Shown piece after piece: positions 1 through 16,700 of a stretch of 64,000 nucleotides of DNA; within the stretch, counting starts at the first letter, position 1; the number at the start of each line of letters is the position of its first letter. Source of the DNA: Elymus sibiricus (lineage: Eukaryota; Streptophyta; Magnoliopsida; Poales; Poaceae). The stretch spans positions 445,903,531 to 445,967,530 of the forward strand of contig CM077665.1 in the NCBI GenBank assembly GCA_039707655.1, read 5' to 3'. The notes under the pieces are model-generated. The model was not told the origin of the DNA, made no database searches, and saw only the letters and a program-made list of their open reading frames with translations. Both the position numbers and the translations under genes were made by a program.

Positions 1-4537
<4,537 letters not shown>

Positions 4538-6986
4538 TACAATTCGGTCGGTTGACGGCGGCCTCTTGTGCTACAGATTTGCTGAGAATGGATGCATTTT
4601 ACGGATGGTGTCCATACAGTCAGTTTTTTGTGTTGGCATTGAGCTGAACTGTAGTAGTACTGTATGAAGGGCAGCAGGTAAAGGTGTATGTGTACGTGTG
4701 TAGAGCAGCTCTGAATTCCTTGTCTCCTTGGACGCGCGTACGATTTGCAATAATTTTTGGCTTGGACTTTGAAGTTTGAAGTTCGAGGAAGGTTCGTGGC
4801 CTCTTCTTGCCCACGCCACGTGCTTGCTTGAGAAGAATGTCTGTCCAGTCGGGGAAATCCAATTCGGCTCCCGGGAGCACGTGCTCCTGCGCGCGAAAAA
4901 TAATTTTTCAAATGTCAAAAATATCCCAACAAAAAATTTGTGTATTTGTAGTCACATTCAAATGTCACCTGCAAAGTTTTAGGCAAAAAGCTTAAACATT
5001 GTGGCCTATGCAAAAATAACAAATTTGAACACCAAATGTTATCCCAAAATGTCATCCAAATTTGTTTTTTTCACAGACGACATATTACTGCTCGGTTTCG
5101 TATGAAAATTGTCAAGCATGTTTGCTACACTCACACGAACATCCACAAAAAAATTCAGATTTTTTCGAAAATATTTTATGAAAATTTTCACGATACTGTT
5201 CATCTGGGAGCAAAATTGTCGTCGCTATATTGGACTTTTGCGATTTCCTTTATGACGGCCCATTTTATTTCTGTGTTATAGACTGGACCATGAGCAGGTG
5301 ATCGATGTCTACTTGGTAATTGGTGGTATCCACTTCAGAGATTCGCTTGGTCTCTTGCTTGGCTCTCTTTCCAGGAAACATTTTTTGGAACACTAAAAAA
5401 AAAAAAGGAAACATTTTTTGGTAGCTAAAAGGTGAACAACTTACACGTCCGTGACGCAGGGTTGCTGACGTTGCTCCGTCAACATTTTCCTGCAACTTTG
5501 TTCGGTGGAAGGAAAATGTATATATGGTTGTTCCGGATATCATCTCGAATCTTGACCGTTATTTTTTGGTGGAGTGATGTGCTCAAAGTCATATCAGCGC
5601 CTATTGGCTGGTTCATTGCATTTGGGTGTTGGGTAACATGTCTGGATCGGCTTGATAAAGTTGAAGGTCATTATGATTTTAAAACCACGGGGTCATTTAA
5701 AAATTAGCAACTAGCTAGCATTTTGAAATTGCCAGGTTGAGTGGTACCCCCGCCCCCCTCTCATCAAGGGTGGCAGCTTTTTGGTATATATGATATGATA
5801 TTTGTGGCTAATGTGATAATGTCTCTGCTTTTAAGATCCATGCCTGATGTTCAGGCATCAGGCCAAGGTTGGCACACCACAACCAAAGAGAGGGACCGAC
5901 CACGCTAACAAACTAAGCTCCTTATTAATTACCCTCGACAGAGATGTAAATACAGACCTAACGAGATGGTGTTAGCCGCCTTCCATTCCTACGAAATGCC
6001 CCAACTGCCACCATATTCACTTAACTTGAAACGTCCGTGCGAAATTTCCACTAATTTGATTCGCCACCTACTCACTCCGTGCATGTGGATCCCATGTACT
6101 ATATTCCTAATTGCGCTCCAACCATCAAGTGGCAGAAAAAAGAACGGAAATTCAGGACACAGAATGCTAGGGACGATATTGTTGGAGGATAAAGAAGATA
6201 TATGATGGATTAATTCATCATTCATGTGAGCTCATTCTGTTGTTGTCACGCCTTTTGGTCCTGGACCAAGCCAGTTATCTGAGAATAGACTATTCCATCA
6301 GATGATTGCAGTTCGTCCGGAACGAGCACCGCACATATATGCATTCATCTATAAAATTCAGCAACACATCATATAAAAAAATACCAGTAACAATAACCAA
6401 CTCATCATCAAGTTAGGTGTTTTGCTCCTCTGACCCTAGGTGGCTAGGGCAAACTCTTCCCTCCAAGCTTCGCCTGCGATTCCATGGATTCAACTCCTCT
6501 TTGCCTGCCGCTCCGCCGGCACGTAGTGGGAAGGGGAATCCCCGATGCCTCCGCTCCCGTTAGTAGTTTATGTTAGAGTTTTTTAGTCCAGTCCTTGTAG
6601 GTGTGGCGCTCGAACAGATGGCCGTGCTTCTTCTTCGAGTTTATCTTTCAGCCTTCGGCCCTTCTCGAATTCGCCCGTCTAACGTAGTCGACGGAGTTCT
6701 GGCGTAGACTCCCGCCTCCTCCTTGGGCGGCGAAATTAGGGTTTCTCGTCATGTGGCGAGATTTGGTGTCAGGTACTTCAGATCTATGCAAGGGTTCAAC
6801 GGCGGCGACTGCGGCTCCATGGCGTTGGTCCTTAGAGACACGTGCACGAAGACTTTCCGACTATAATTAACAAGGTCAAATCGGCTCTAACAGGGGAGCG
6901 GCGACCGCGGCGCGTCGGCAGCCCGTTCTGGCGGCAGTAGTGATTGTTCGGTTGTCAAAATCTCAATGTAATCCTTTATTCTTAAA

Positions 6987-7160
6987 TAGCTACAACCCAC
7001 TACCTAATTTTACTAAACATGCAACCATGCCACATCAACACCTATGTGTGCCAATCATAAATCACAAGTTATATTTTTTTCATGCAGCCCACTACCTCAC
7101 TTTTCTAAGCATGCAATCACGCCACTTCAGCACCTATGCATGCCAATCATAAGTGCAAAT
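6987..7160 (+). repeat. Imperfect direct repeat, two ~70-base units
   Basis: Unit 1 (about 6987-7062) and unit 2 (about 7088-7160) share CCCACTACCT, CATGCAA, CACCTATG and TGCCAATCATAA in the same order and spacing. They lie just left of the Helitron-like terminus and may belong to the same element. Confidence 0.55.
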
Positions 7161-7430
7161 TTGTGGATTAATCTAACCATTCAACCATACAACATTAGCA
7201 ACATGCATGCCACATATAAGTTATATTGCTTGAATTATTTTTGTGTTTTCACATGCGATACATGTGTCGGATACTTGGAGCATACCCACGTAGTTTATGA
7301 TTCATATTTTTGTTAGAACATACCTATGTAGTGTATGGTTCATATTTTGGTTAGGAGATAACATTCCATTAATATTTGCATTACTTTTAGTTGTTTTTAG
7401 CACCTATTAATACAATCGTTTAACAAGATT

Positions 7431-7460
7431 CCCGCGGCAACGCGTGGGGCGTCATCTAGT
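7431..7460 (+). mobile_element. Possible Helitron 3' terminus
   Basis: CCCGCG, a GCAA loop and CGCG-T-GGGG form a short GC hairpin. Six bases later comes CTAG followed by T. Plant Helitrons end in CTRR, preceded by such a hairpin about 10 bases upstream, and insert next to T. No matching 5' TC end was found, so the extent is unknown. It lies about 320 bases upstream of the gene 2 start codon. Confidence 0.45.
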
Positions 7461-7782
7461 TTTTATTATGTTCGAGACATTTTTGTACTTTCGATAAATT
7501 TTTGTAATAGATCTATGTTTTTCTCAACAACAAAAAAAAAAACCCACCCTTCTTTGGCCGCATTGGTGTAGGAGCATGTGCATGCAGCTTGATCGGCGTA
7601 GGAGGGAGTAGGGTCCGCCACCTCCATAAAAAAACAGTCGCCGAGTACCCACTTGTTGGCTGCATGTTTCCACCGCTCCTCTGAGGAGTATATCTCTAGC
7701 AGCAGATGGCCGCTTTATTGTTCTGATTCATCTCCTCTTTCTTACAGTAGGACTGCAATCCGAGGGGGAGGGAGGCAGGGAG

Positions 7783-10700
7783 ATGGGTCATCCAAGTCCA
7801 AGGCGGAGCTCGTGCCTCCGCCATGGTTCCGTGCTCCTCTTGCCGCTGCTCCTGACAGCCCTGTGTTCCTCCTGGAGGGCCGCCGCTCAGGCTCAGGCTC
7901 AGGCTCCGCCGCCGCCGCCGCCGCAGACGGACCCGACCGAAGGTATGCAGTAGATTAGTAGTGGCACGCATTTCACTGCTCATCTCTGGTTGCTAACTTC
8001 TGTTGGGTTGACGGCTGTTGGTTGGTCTCTTGGCGGGGCGGAATGCAGCGGCGGCGGTGAACGCGATACTGGGGAAGCTGGGGCTATCGGCGCCGGCGTC
8101 GTGGAACATCAGCGGCAACCCCTGCAGCGGCGTCGCCACGGACGACACGCCGCTGGACGACAACCCAAACTTCAACCCGGCCATCAAGTGCGATTGCACC
8201 GACCAGAACGGGACCATCTGCCATGTCACCAGACTGTAATAAGTAAACCTAGTTTCTTCTCCAGCATTTTTATCAATCATATCCGAGGAGATGAACATGT
8301 GAAGTGGTTATCAAATATCAATCATGTATGTTTTTGGATGGAGCAGGAAGATAAACTCGCTGGACGCGGCTGGCCCCATTCCGGAAAAGCTGCGGAACCT
8401 CACCCACCTCATCAAACTGTATGTCCTGTCCCCTTCTACGAAAATGTTTTATTGGACCATGGTTCAGCCAAACCTACGCTCGACACCATTAATTTTTGGA
8501 TACTGTTCATGTGGATTGGTGCATGTTTGATTAAAAAATGCATGGCATGAGATGCTTGCATGTTAAACAATGCATTGTATGAAGTGTTGGATGGAATTGA
8601 CATGCATGGCGCGAATCCACATGTAGAAGGATGTTGAATCGTACGACTTGAAGCATAGGTTCGGCTGAACCATGGTTCTAAATCACGCCTCTCCCCCTTC
8701 TAGGCTCAAGAGTTTTCACTAAGCAATACTACTACTACCAATCTAAAAGGCCACGCCTTGATTAGCTATATGTTTTTAGCTCAATTATATTACTTGCATG
8801 CATAATGTGTTTGACGAAATTTGCTTTGTGATAAATATGAATATACGACGAGTCCATCATTATTCGGAATCAATATATCTTATAGGATTTTCTTAGGCTT
8901 GTAACTCTTAGGGGGGGGGGGGGGGGGGGGCGATATGCGAGCTGATCGATTTGCATGCCTTTCATTTTTGTATAGGATTTTTTCATTATTTTCTCCAACT
9001 CAGGTGTTGTACACCAGTGAGTAGAAAATCAAGTCTCTAATCAATATGATGAAGTTCTGGTAAGAGCTCGTTTGTACCATGCCTCGGTCCAATTTGAACT
9101 GCAAAAACGTCTTACATTAGTGCGCAGAGGTAGAATAAAAATATTTTCATGGACTAAACCTTCATATAAATTCAAATAACTACATAACAGTTCATGTAGC
9201 ATAAAAGTTGACAAAAAAGGAGGAAATGGAAGGGGTGAAAAAAAGGGGGGACGGGTATTCTATTAAAATGATTAAATATTGCAGGAATTAAAAAAACTAC
9301 ATAACAGTCGGAAAAAAAAACTGGGATACCTTATAATGAGTAATTCTGGCAAAAATGAAATTTGTAGAGTATTTTCTAGAAATATTATTGATAAGTATAA
9401 AATTTCATGCCCCTAAATTTTATATGTAAGTATTCATCAGAAAATTTTAAAATAATGTTTAGTTTCCTACACTAGATATTGTTTTCTGAAAAAATTCAAC
9501 AAAAAATAACCTATTTTATCTTCAAATTACTAGAGTTAAAATAAAGAACTCAAAAATTTATTTTTGTTCTTCCTTATTTGTTGATTTTCTCCCATTTGTT
9601 CTACTGACTTTGTTGCAACTCATGGAAAACTGCCTTTATGTCAGGCTGAAACCACTTTCAGTATGCCAAAATGTCAAACCGGGATAGTTTTGTCAGTTGA
9701 CGGACCAAAAATCTTGGGTATAAAAGTTCGAAGACTAAGCTTAAACTTTAGTGATAGTCAACAGACAAAGATATGTCTTTTCTCCATGGGGATTTTTTTT
9801 TGAGAGAGAATCTCATTGGGGAAATGTGATGGTGACCTTGAAAGACAAAATAAGTCTAGATAACAACTGGGCCGGGTCCAGTGAGTCTGAAAGGACCCAT
9901 GCCTTTCTCAGCTCAGCCCGGCCCTCTCGCGTATAGTTTTCAGCCCATCTGGTTATCCTTCCAAAGTCCAAACCATCGTTCCATTCCAGCATTCCACGTG
10001 TTCCCCTTTCAGCTAGGGTTTCCTATCCTCTGGCGATTTCCACGCAGAGTCCAAAATCCTCGCGTTCCTACGGGTTCTGGCCGGAGGGACGTGAGTCTGG
10101 AGAGTGCTACTGGGGGCTGGAGAGAGCTAGTATGGCGGAACCATCCGGTACGGCTGGCGGCAGCGGGGGGGAGAAGGGAGAAGAGAAGAAGGCGGCGGTG
10201 TCGGGAGATGCAGCAGACAGAAGTGCAGAGAGTGTGGGGGGAGGGGGCAAGGAAGAAGATGGAGGAATCAGGGGTGGGGCTGGAAGTCGGGACGAAGCCG
10301 AGGGAGATGGCCACGCTTGGGGGCCAATTCCGAGTCTGGAGGACAGGTTCGAGGGTCTGCACCTATGTGGACAAGAGGAGGTCGATCTGGATTTCAGTGG
10401 CGAGCTTGATGAACTAGTTAAAGAGATCAGGTGGCTGGCAATCTTCAAGGTTCATACGACCCGCCAATTTAGTCATTCAGCGTTGTTCAATGCAATGCGT
10501 ACGGCATGGTCGGCTGCCCAGCAAGTGTTCTTCAAACCGAAAGGTGCAAATATTTTCATTGCGCAATTTAGTTGCCTTGGTGATTGGAGGAGAGTTATGG
10601 ACGGAGGTCCCTGGCTGTTCCGCAAGGCTGCAGCCATCATACAGGAATACGACGGCTTCAGTAACGTGAACGATTATAAGTTGGACAAAATACCAGTGTG

Positions 10701-13700
10701 GGCAAGGATTGAAGGTGTTCCAGAAGGCCTGGTGAGGAAGAAGGAATTGGCGGAGAAGGTGGCTCGCAAAGTGGGAGAACCGCCAATTACAGTGGTGGTG
10801 AATGAGGGGTTTATCAATACCTCCAAATTCTTAAGGGCAAGAGTGTTCTTAGATGTTCGAGTCCCACTGGTCAGATTTGTGCCTATTACGTTGAAAGAGA
10901 GGAAAAAGTATCCCGTGTATTATGAGAAGCTTCCAGATTTTTGTTATTTCTGTGGACTGATGGGACACCTTGTTGAGGAATGCGGTGACGGGGTACACGA
11001 CCCAACAGAATGTGAATGGGGGGAATGGTTAATGTGGAATTTTGACAACTCTGCGCCAAGGCAAAATGAGGGAAGGGGAGGAGGAAGAGGAGCTGGAGAG
11101 AGGGGAGGTCGGGGGCCGGGAGGCAGAGGAGGTGGATGGGGCCGTGGAGGTGCTGGCCAAGGCAACCTGGACCGTGAAGTATATGAACATTCAGACATGG
11201 AGTATTGCTCACAAGACGTCAGGTCAAGTGGGGAGGTGGTGCCGAGGGGAGTAAGGAAAAGATTGGTTAGCCAAGATGGGACAGTCAATGTTCATGGACA
11301 CCCGAGTGTGGCCATTCAGCCGGGTACTGTGGCGGGGAAAGTGTTGCAGATTGAGGCAGCTCCTGTACACGATGCCACTGCTAGTACACCGGGCAAGAAC
11401 CCAATTGTTAAGAGAAGGCGCCAAGGGGAAGGAGGAGACGTAGATGAAGAGGACCCTATTATTGAGGCGGCATCCCGCGCGGATGGCCGCCAGGACCAAT
11501 GAGAGCCTTGTGTTGGAACTGCCGGGGGATTGGCGATCCCGCGACAGTTCGCGAGCTCCGAGAGCTCATTATGGAGTGCGCGCCGTCGGTGGTATGCATT
11601 GTGGAGACTCAATTGTCAAAGCAACGTGTAGAGGGCCTCACGGCCTTGCTGGGGTTTTAGGGTGGTTTTGCAGTAGGGAGTTCGGGAAGGAGTGGGGGAA
11701 TTGCTATGTTTTGGAGGCATGGGTTAAACATGCGTGTGAAGAACTACTCACGTTACCATATCGATGCGTGGGTGTCGGAGGCAGGGAAGGAAGATTGGAG
11801 GATCACGTGCTTTTATGGGGAAGCGAATAGGAGCTTCAGACAGAATACATGGGATACTATGACCAGGCTGAGAGGAGAGTCAACTTTACCCTGGCTCTGC
11901 ATTGGAGATTTTAATGAGATCCTACGCAAGGAAGAACAAATGGGCCCAAACGAGAGGGATGCAGCGCAGATGGCGGGCTTTCGAGAAGCAGTGGACATAT
12001 GTGGTCTGAACGACCTGGGGTATATTGGACTTGATTGGACTTTTGAGAAGAAAGTGGTGGGAGGACAATATTGCAGAGTTAGATTGGATAGAGCTCTTGC
12101 AACGGCAGAATGGAGTAAAATGTTTCCTTTTGCTTCGGTACGGCATCTTGTGGCGGCTAAATCCGATCACTCTCCAATTGTATTGATGACTGAGATGGCT
12201 AATGACAACAGAAGGGTGGGTACAAAAAAACTATTTCGATATGAGAAAATGTGGGAGCAACATGAAAAATTCTTTCCTATGCTGGAAGAGACGTGGCGGG
12301 CTGCTGGTGCAAGTGGGAATGTGGAAGAATTCCAAAGTAAGCTTGACAAAATGTCGAGAGCACTTGCTGACTGGGGGGTGAAGGAGTTCGGACATGTTAG
12401 GAACAAGCTCAGACAGCTCAAAGCTAGGCTCCTTGTGCTTCGGTCCTTTTCCGACCGGGTGGGTCCAACAGCTGAAGAAAAGGCAGTAGAAGAACAGATT
12501 GTTGAGCTTAACATTAGAGAGGAAATAATATGGCGCCAAAGATCCAGAATTCAATGGTTAGCAGAAGGGGATGGCAACACGAAGTTTTTTCATTTAAAAG
12601 CAACAAATAGGCGTAGAAGAAACCGTATAACTGAATTGAGGCGTGCTGATGGTACCATGTGCACTGACGAGGCAGAAATGGGGAGTATGGCCACAGCTTT
12701 TTATAAAAATCTATATGAGTCTGAACCCACACGGTGGGAATGGAAGAGGTCCTCTCACATATACCCAAAAAAGTCGATGATAGTATGAACTCCATGCTTG
12801 CCGCGGTTTATACCGAGAAAGAGGTCAAAGAGGCATTGTTTCAAATGTATCCTACCAAGGCCCCCGGTCCGGATGGGTTCCCTGCTCATTTTTTTCAGCG
12901 GAACTGGGGTGTTTGCGGTGATGAAGTCACTAAGGTGGTCTTGCGAGTTTTGAATGGGGAAGAGTCTCCGGAGGTGATTAACAGGACGTTCATAGTTTTG
13001 ATCCCTAAGGTATTGAACCCAACCTCACTTACGCAATTTCGGCCTATTAGTTTGTGCAACGTAATTTTTAAGATTATATCAAAGGTGCATTCTAACCGGT
13101 TGAAGAAGCTGCTACCGGAGATTATTTCGCATGAGCAATCCGCTTTTGTACCTGGACGGCTTATCACCGATAACATAATTGCTGCCTATGAATGTCTGCA
13201 TTTTATGAAGAGGTCTAGAAGCAAAAATAATTCTCACTGTGCACTGAAACTTGATATGATGAAGGCGTATGATAGGGTAGAATGGAACTATCTTGAGGCG
13301 GTGATGTTAAAGTTGGGCTTCGAGCAAGGCTGGGTTAAGAGGATTATGAGCTGTGTGTCCACTGTTACATTCTCTATACTAGTTAATGGAGTAAAAATGG
13401 AGGATTTCAAGCCAGGCAGGGGGATACGACAGGGTGACCCAATCTCACCATATTTGTTCCTTTTAGCAGCTGAAGGTCTCTCATGCCTTTTGAAGGCTAG
13501 GAGTGATGATGTTAACGTCCAAGGTGTAGTTGTGGCTCCTTCAGCGCCACCGGTAAATCACCTCCTCTTTGCGGATGATTGCTTGTTGATCTTTAAAGCA
13601 AATATGGAGGGGGCACAAAAGATGAGAGACACCATACATGAGTATTGCGCTGCCTCTGGACAGAAGGTAAATCTTGAAAAGTCAAGCATTTTCTTTGGGA

Positions 13701-16700
13701 GGGGTTGCCCCGATGAGATGAGATCTTTAATCAAAGATATTCTTGATGTCCCAAATGAATCTTTGGCTGAACGGTACCTAGGACTACCGTCAGATGTTGG
13801 GAAATCAAAAAATGGAGCTTTCAAATACATTAAAGACAGAGTGTGGGCTAAGGTACAAGGCTGGGTGGAGAAGTGCATGGCTGCTGCAGGGAGGGAAGTA
13901 TTGATCAAATCTGTGGCACAGGCAATTCCGACCTTCTCTATGTCATGTTTTCTGCTGCCAAGGGGTTTATGTCAACATATTGACAAGATGCTTAGAAAAT
14001 TCTTCTGGGGAAGCAAGAATGGGGAAAGAAAGGCAGCGGTGTCGTGGGACACGCTTACCATGCCTAAATATCTAGGAGGCCTCGGTTTCCGTGATACAGA
14101 GTTATTCAACTTGTGTATGTTAGCAAAACAGTCATGGCGTTTGTTGAAGGATCCAGACTCTCTAAGTGCAAGACTATTGAAAGCAGTGTACTACCCCAAC
14201 TGCACCTTCCTTGAAGCAGAGTTGGGGTCTCATCCATCACAAGTTTGGCAGGCTGTGTGTGCAGGCACGGATGTGTTGAAACAAGGATTAGTGAAGAGGA
14301 TTGGAAATGGACAGACTACTAATATATGGAACCAGAACTGGATACCACGCGACCATTTTCTGCGAGCTCTCCACCCACTATCTCTGAACCCCCCGGACAT
14401 GGTGAGCGAACTGATCATCAATGAGGAACGTCGTTGGGATAGCCAAGCGCTGCGACAACATTTGCAAGAGCCTGATGTTCGAGTGGTTTTGAATATACCG
14501 CTTAGGTCGGTTATTTTTGAAGATGCTTGGGCCTGGCATTATGAGAGGACGGGGCTGTTTACAGTGAGGTCTGCTTATCGGTTATTAACTGAAACTAGAA
14601 GAAGGAGAGAGGACTGGCTGATGAGTAGAGCGGAGAACTCTAATTTGGCAGGATATAAGAGTCAGTGGAAGCGATTGTGGACACTCAAAATCCCAGGTAA
14701 ACTGAAGAATTTTGCTTGGAGACTAGCCAAAAACTCTATTCCTACTGAAGCTCTGCGTCAACATCGAAAAATGGTTGATAATGATGTTTGTTTGGTGTGC
14801 AATTCTGCTGTGGACTCGTGGAGGCATGCACTGATCGAGTGCACCATGGCCAAGAGTGTATGGTCACTTGTTGATGAAGAGCTGGTTGAACATTTGATCG
14901 CCTGCAGACATGATGATGCTAGGCTTTGGTTAATTGAGCTGCAGGACTCTGGAAGATTTTCTTAAAGTCCTCAGTGACTTTGTGGTCAATCTGGTGGGTG
15001 CGCAGAAAGGCTATTCATGAGGAACGTTTCCAATCACCTCTGTCGACCTTCTCGTTTATCACAAGCTACCTGGAGGATATATCTAAATCAACAAGGAATG
15101 TTCAACGAGGAAAAGCGCATGTTCATCAGGATGGCCCTAAGTGGAATGCTCCTCCTCCGGGAGCTGTAAAAATTTATGTTGATGCTGCTGTTGGGCGCCA
15201 CGGGGATGGAGGGGCTTTTGCTGCTGTATGCCGAGATGGAGCGGGAAATTACTTAGGTGCATCTGCAGTTTCTATCCAAGATTTAACTGATCCTGAGGTG
15301 CTGGAGGCGATGGCAAGTAATGAAGGGCTATCACTTGCACTTGATCTTGTATGCAATGACGTTGTTATAGCTACGGATTGCTCTGCCACTGTAAGGCATA
15401 TTAAGGAGGCTTACTTGGGATCTTCTGCTGCTATCATTCACGAGATAAGGAGGCGTATCCAGGTGTTTGCTTCAGCTCAAGTAGTCCATGAAAATAGAAG
15501 TATGAACGTCGAAGCTCATTCGTTGGCGAAGGCAGCGACTACATTACCTCGGGGGAGGCATGTGTGGCTCCTTGATAGACCGGAAATTATTTGTATTCCC
15601 CAAAACATTTTCAGCTAATGAAGGTCTATCTATTCTCAAAAAATAAATAAAAAAAATTCCAGCATTCCACCGACAAAATATCGGCCCCTAAAAAAAAACC
15701 CCCACCAAAAATGTCGTTCGCTCAAAGAAAAAAACGCCGGCGAGGTTAGCCGGGGATCGGCGCCGGGCGCGCTCCGGCTCTCTTCCAGGGCGCAGTGGGC
15801 CTGCCCCCCCGCCCGCCGCAACGGCGAGTCCGTCGCTCCTGCTCAGATTTTAAACTTCGAACACAGTAGAGCGGCCCCAGTGCGCCACCGGTGTTCTGCA
15901 ACGGAGGTATGCTCTCTTCACATGGCAGTGGAGCGGATCAGCCCCATCGAGCACAAATATATCAGCGAGGAGTATAAATCTACCCATAAATCTAATACCA
16001 GGCAGCGTCTAGAATATTTCAGTCGATTGCTCCAGGTGTAGTTGTAGGTGTAGGTGCAGCTGCCGCCTGCCGCCCTAGTTTTTTTCCCCACAAATATTTC
16101 CAGTTTCCATCATGGGTGAAATCGGGCCAAGTTCTACAACCATAGAAATCAATATACTGTGCAGTTTACCAAGCTGGTGTTGAATTATTGGTTTTCAGTT
16201 ACGACGAGCACTGAAGATCGATACATCGTGACTAGATGTACAGCTTTGGATCTCCCAAACTCGGTGTAAGATGTATGTGATGAAACGTTGTTTGTCTCTG
16301 ATCTTGTCATTTCAGGGACTTCAGGAAAAATAGCTTGACCGGCCCATTGCCAGCGTTCATCGGAGAACTGACTGCGCTGAAGTACATGTAATGGCTTTTG
16401 ACTCAACACCTTGTTTGCATTACTAGTCTTAATTAACATCAACTAATCTTACTCCTTTTGCTCCAATATCACAAGAACCGTGGGCACCAATGCATTATCC
16501 GGACCTGTCCCAAAGGAGCTTTGGAATCTTACAGATCTGGTATCACTGTAAGATCCAATCTTGTCCTCCAGGTTTCAATTTTTGATCATTTCTTTGTGTT
16601 AGCTGTATGAGTTTGGGTGTATAATCGCTCACACACAAGTGCATGACATTGTGTACTGTGGGGCTTGAAGTTCGCATAGACAGCATAGCAACACTATATC

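Larger units (their letters stand above)
4538..7782. other. Intergenic region between the two receptor kinase genes
   Basis: This holds the presumed 3' UTR of gene 1 and the upstream region of gene 2. I see no gene. About 4900-5280 is AT-rich and ORF-poor. About 6450-6940 is GC-richer and resembles a decayed captured or transposon-derived coding fragment, with no readable frame. About 6940-7460 carries a direct repeat and a Helitron-like 3' end. A small duplication, GGAAACATTTTTTGG, occurs near 5373 and 5407. No TATA box for gene 2 was obvious. Confidence 0.6.
9998..15656 (+). mobile_element. Full-length L1-type plant LINE inside gene 2 intron 3
   Basis: The element has a 5' UTR (9998-10131), ORF1, ORF2 and an A-rich tail ending at 15656. 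It is bounded by a 15-base target-site duplication, ATTCCAGCATTCCAC, at 9983-9997 and 15656-15670 (the first A is shared with the tail). Both duplications with two ORFs indicate an essentially full-length insertion, in the same orientation as gene 2. ORF2 carries one nonsense codon and at least two frameshift zones, so this copy is not autonomous. Confidence 0.92.
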
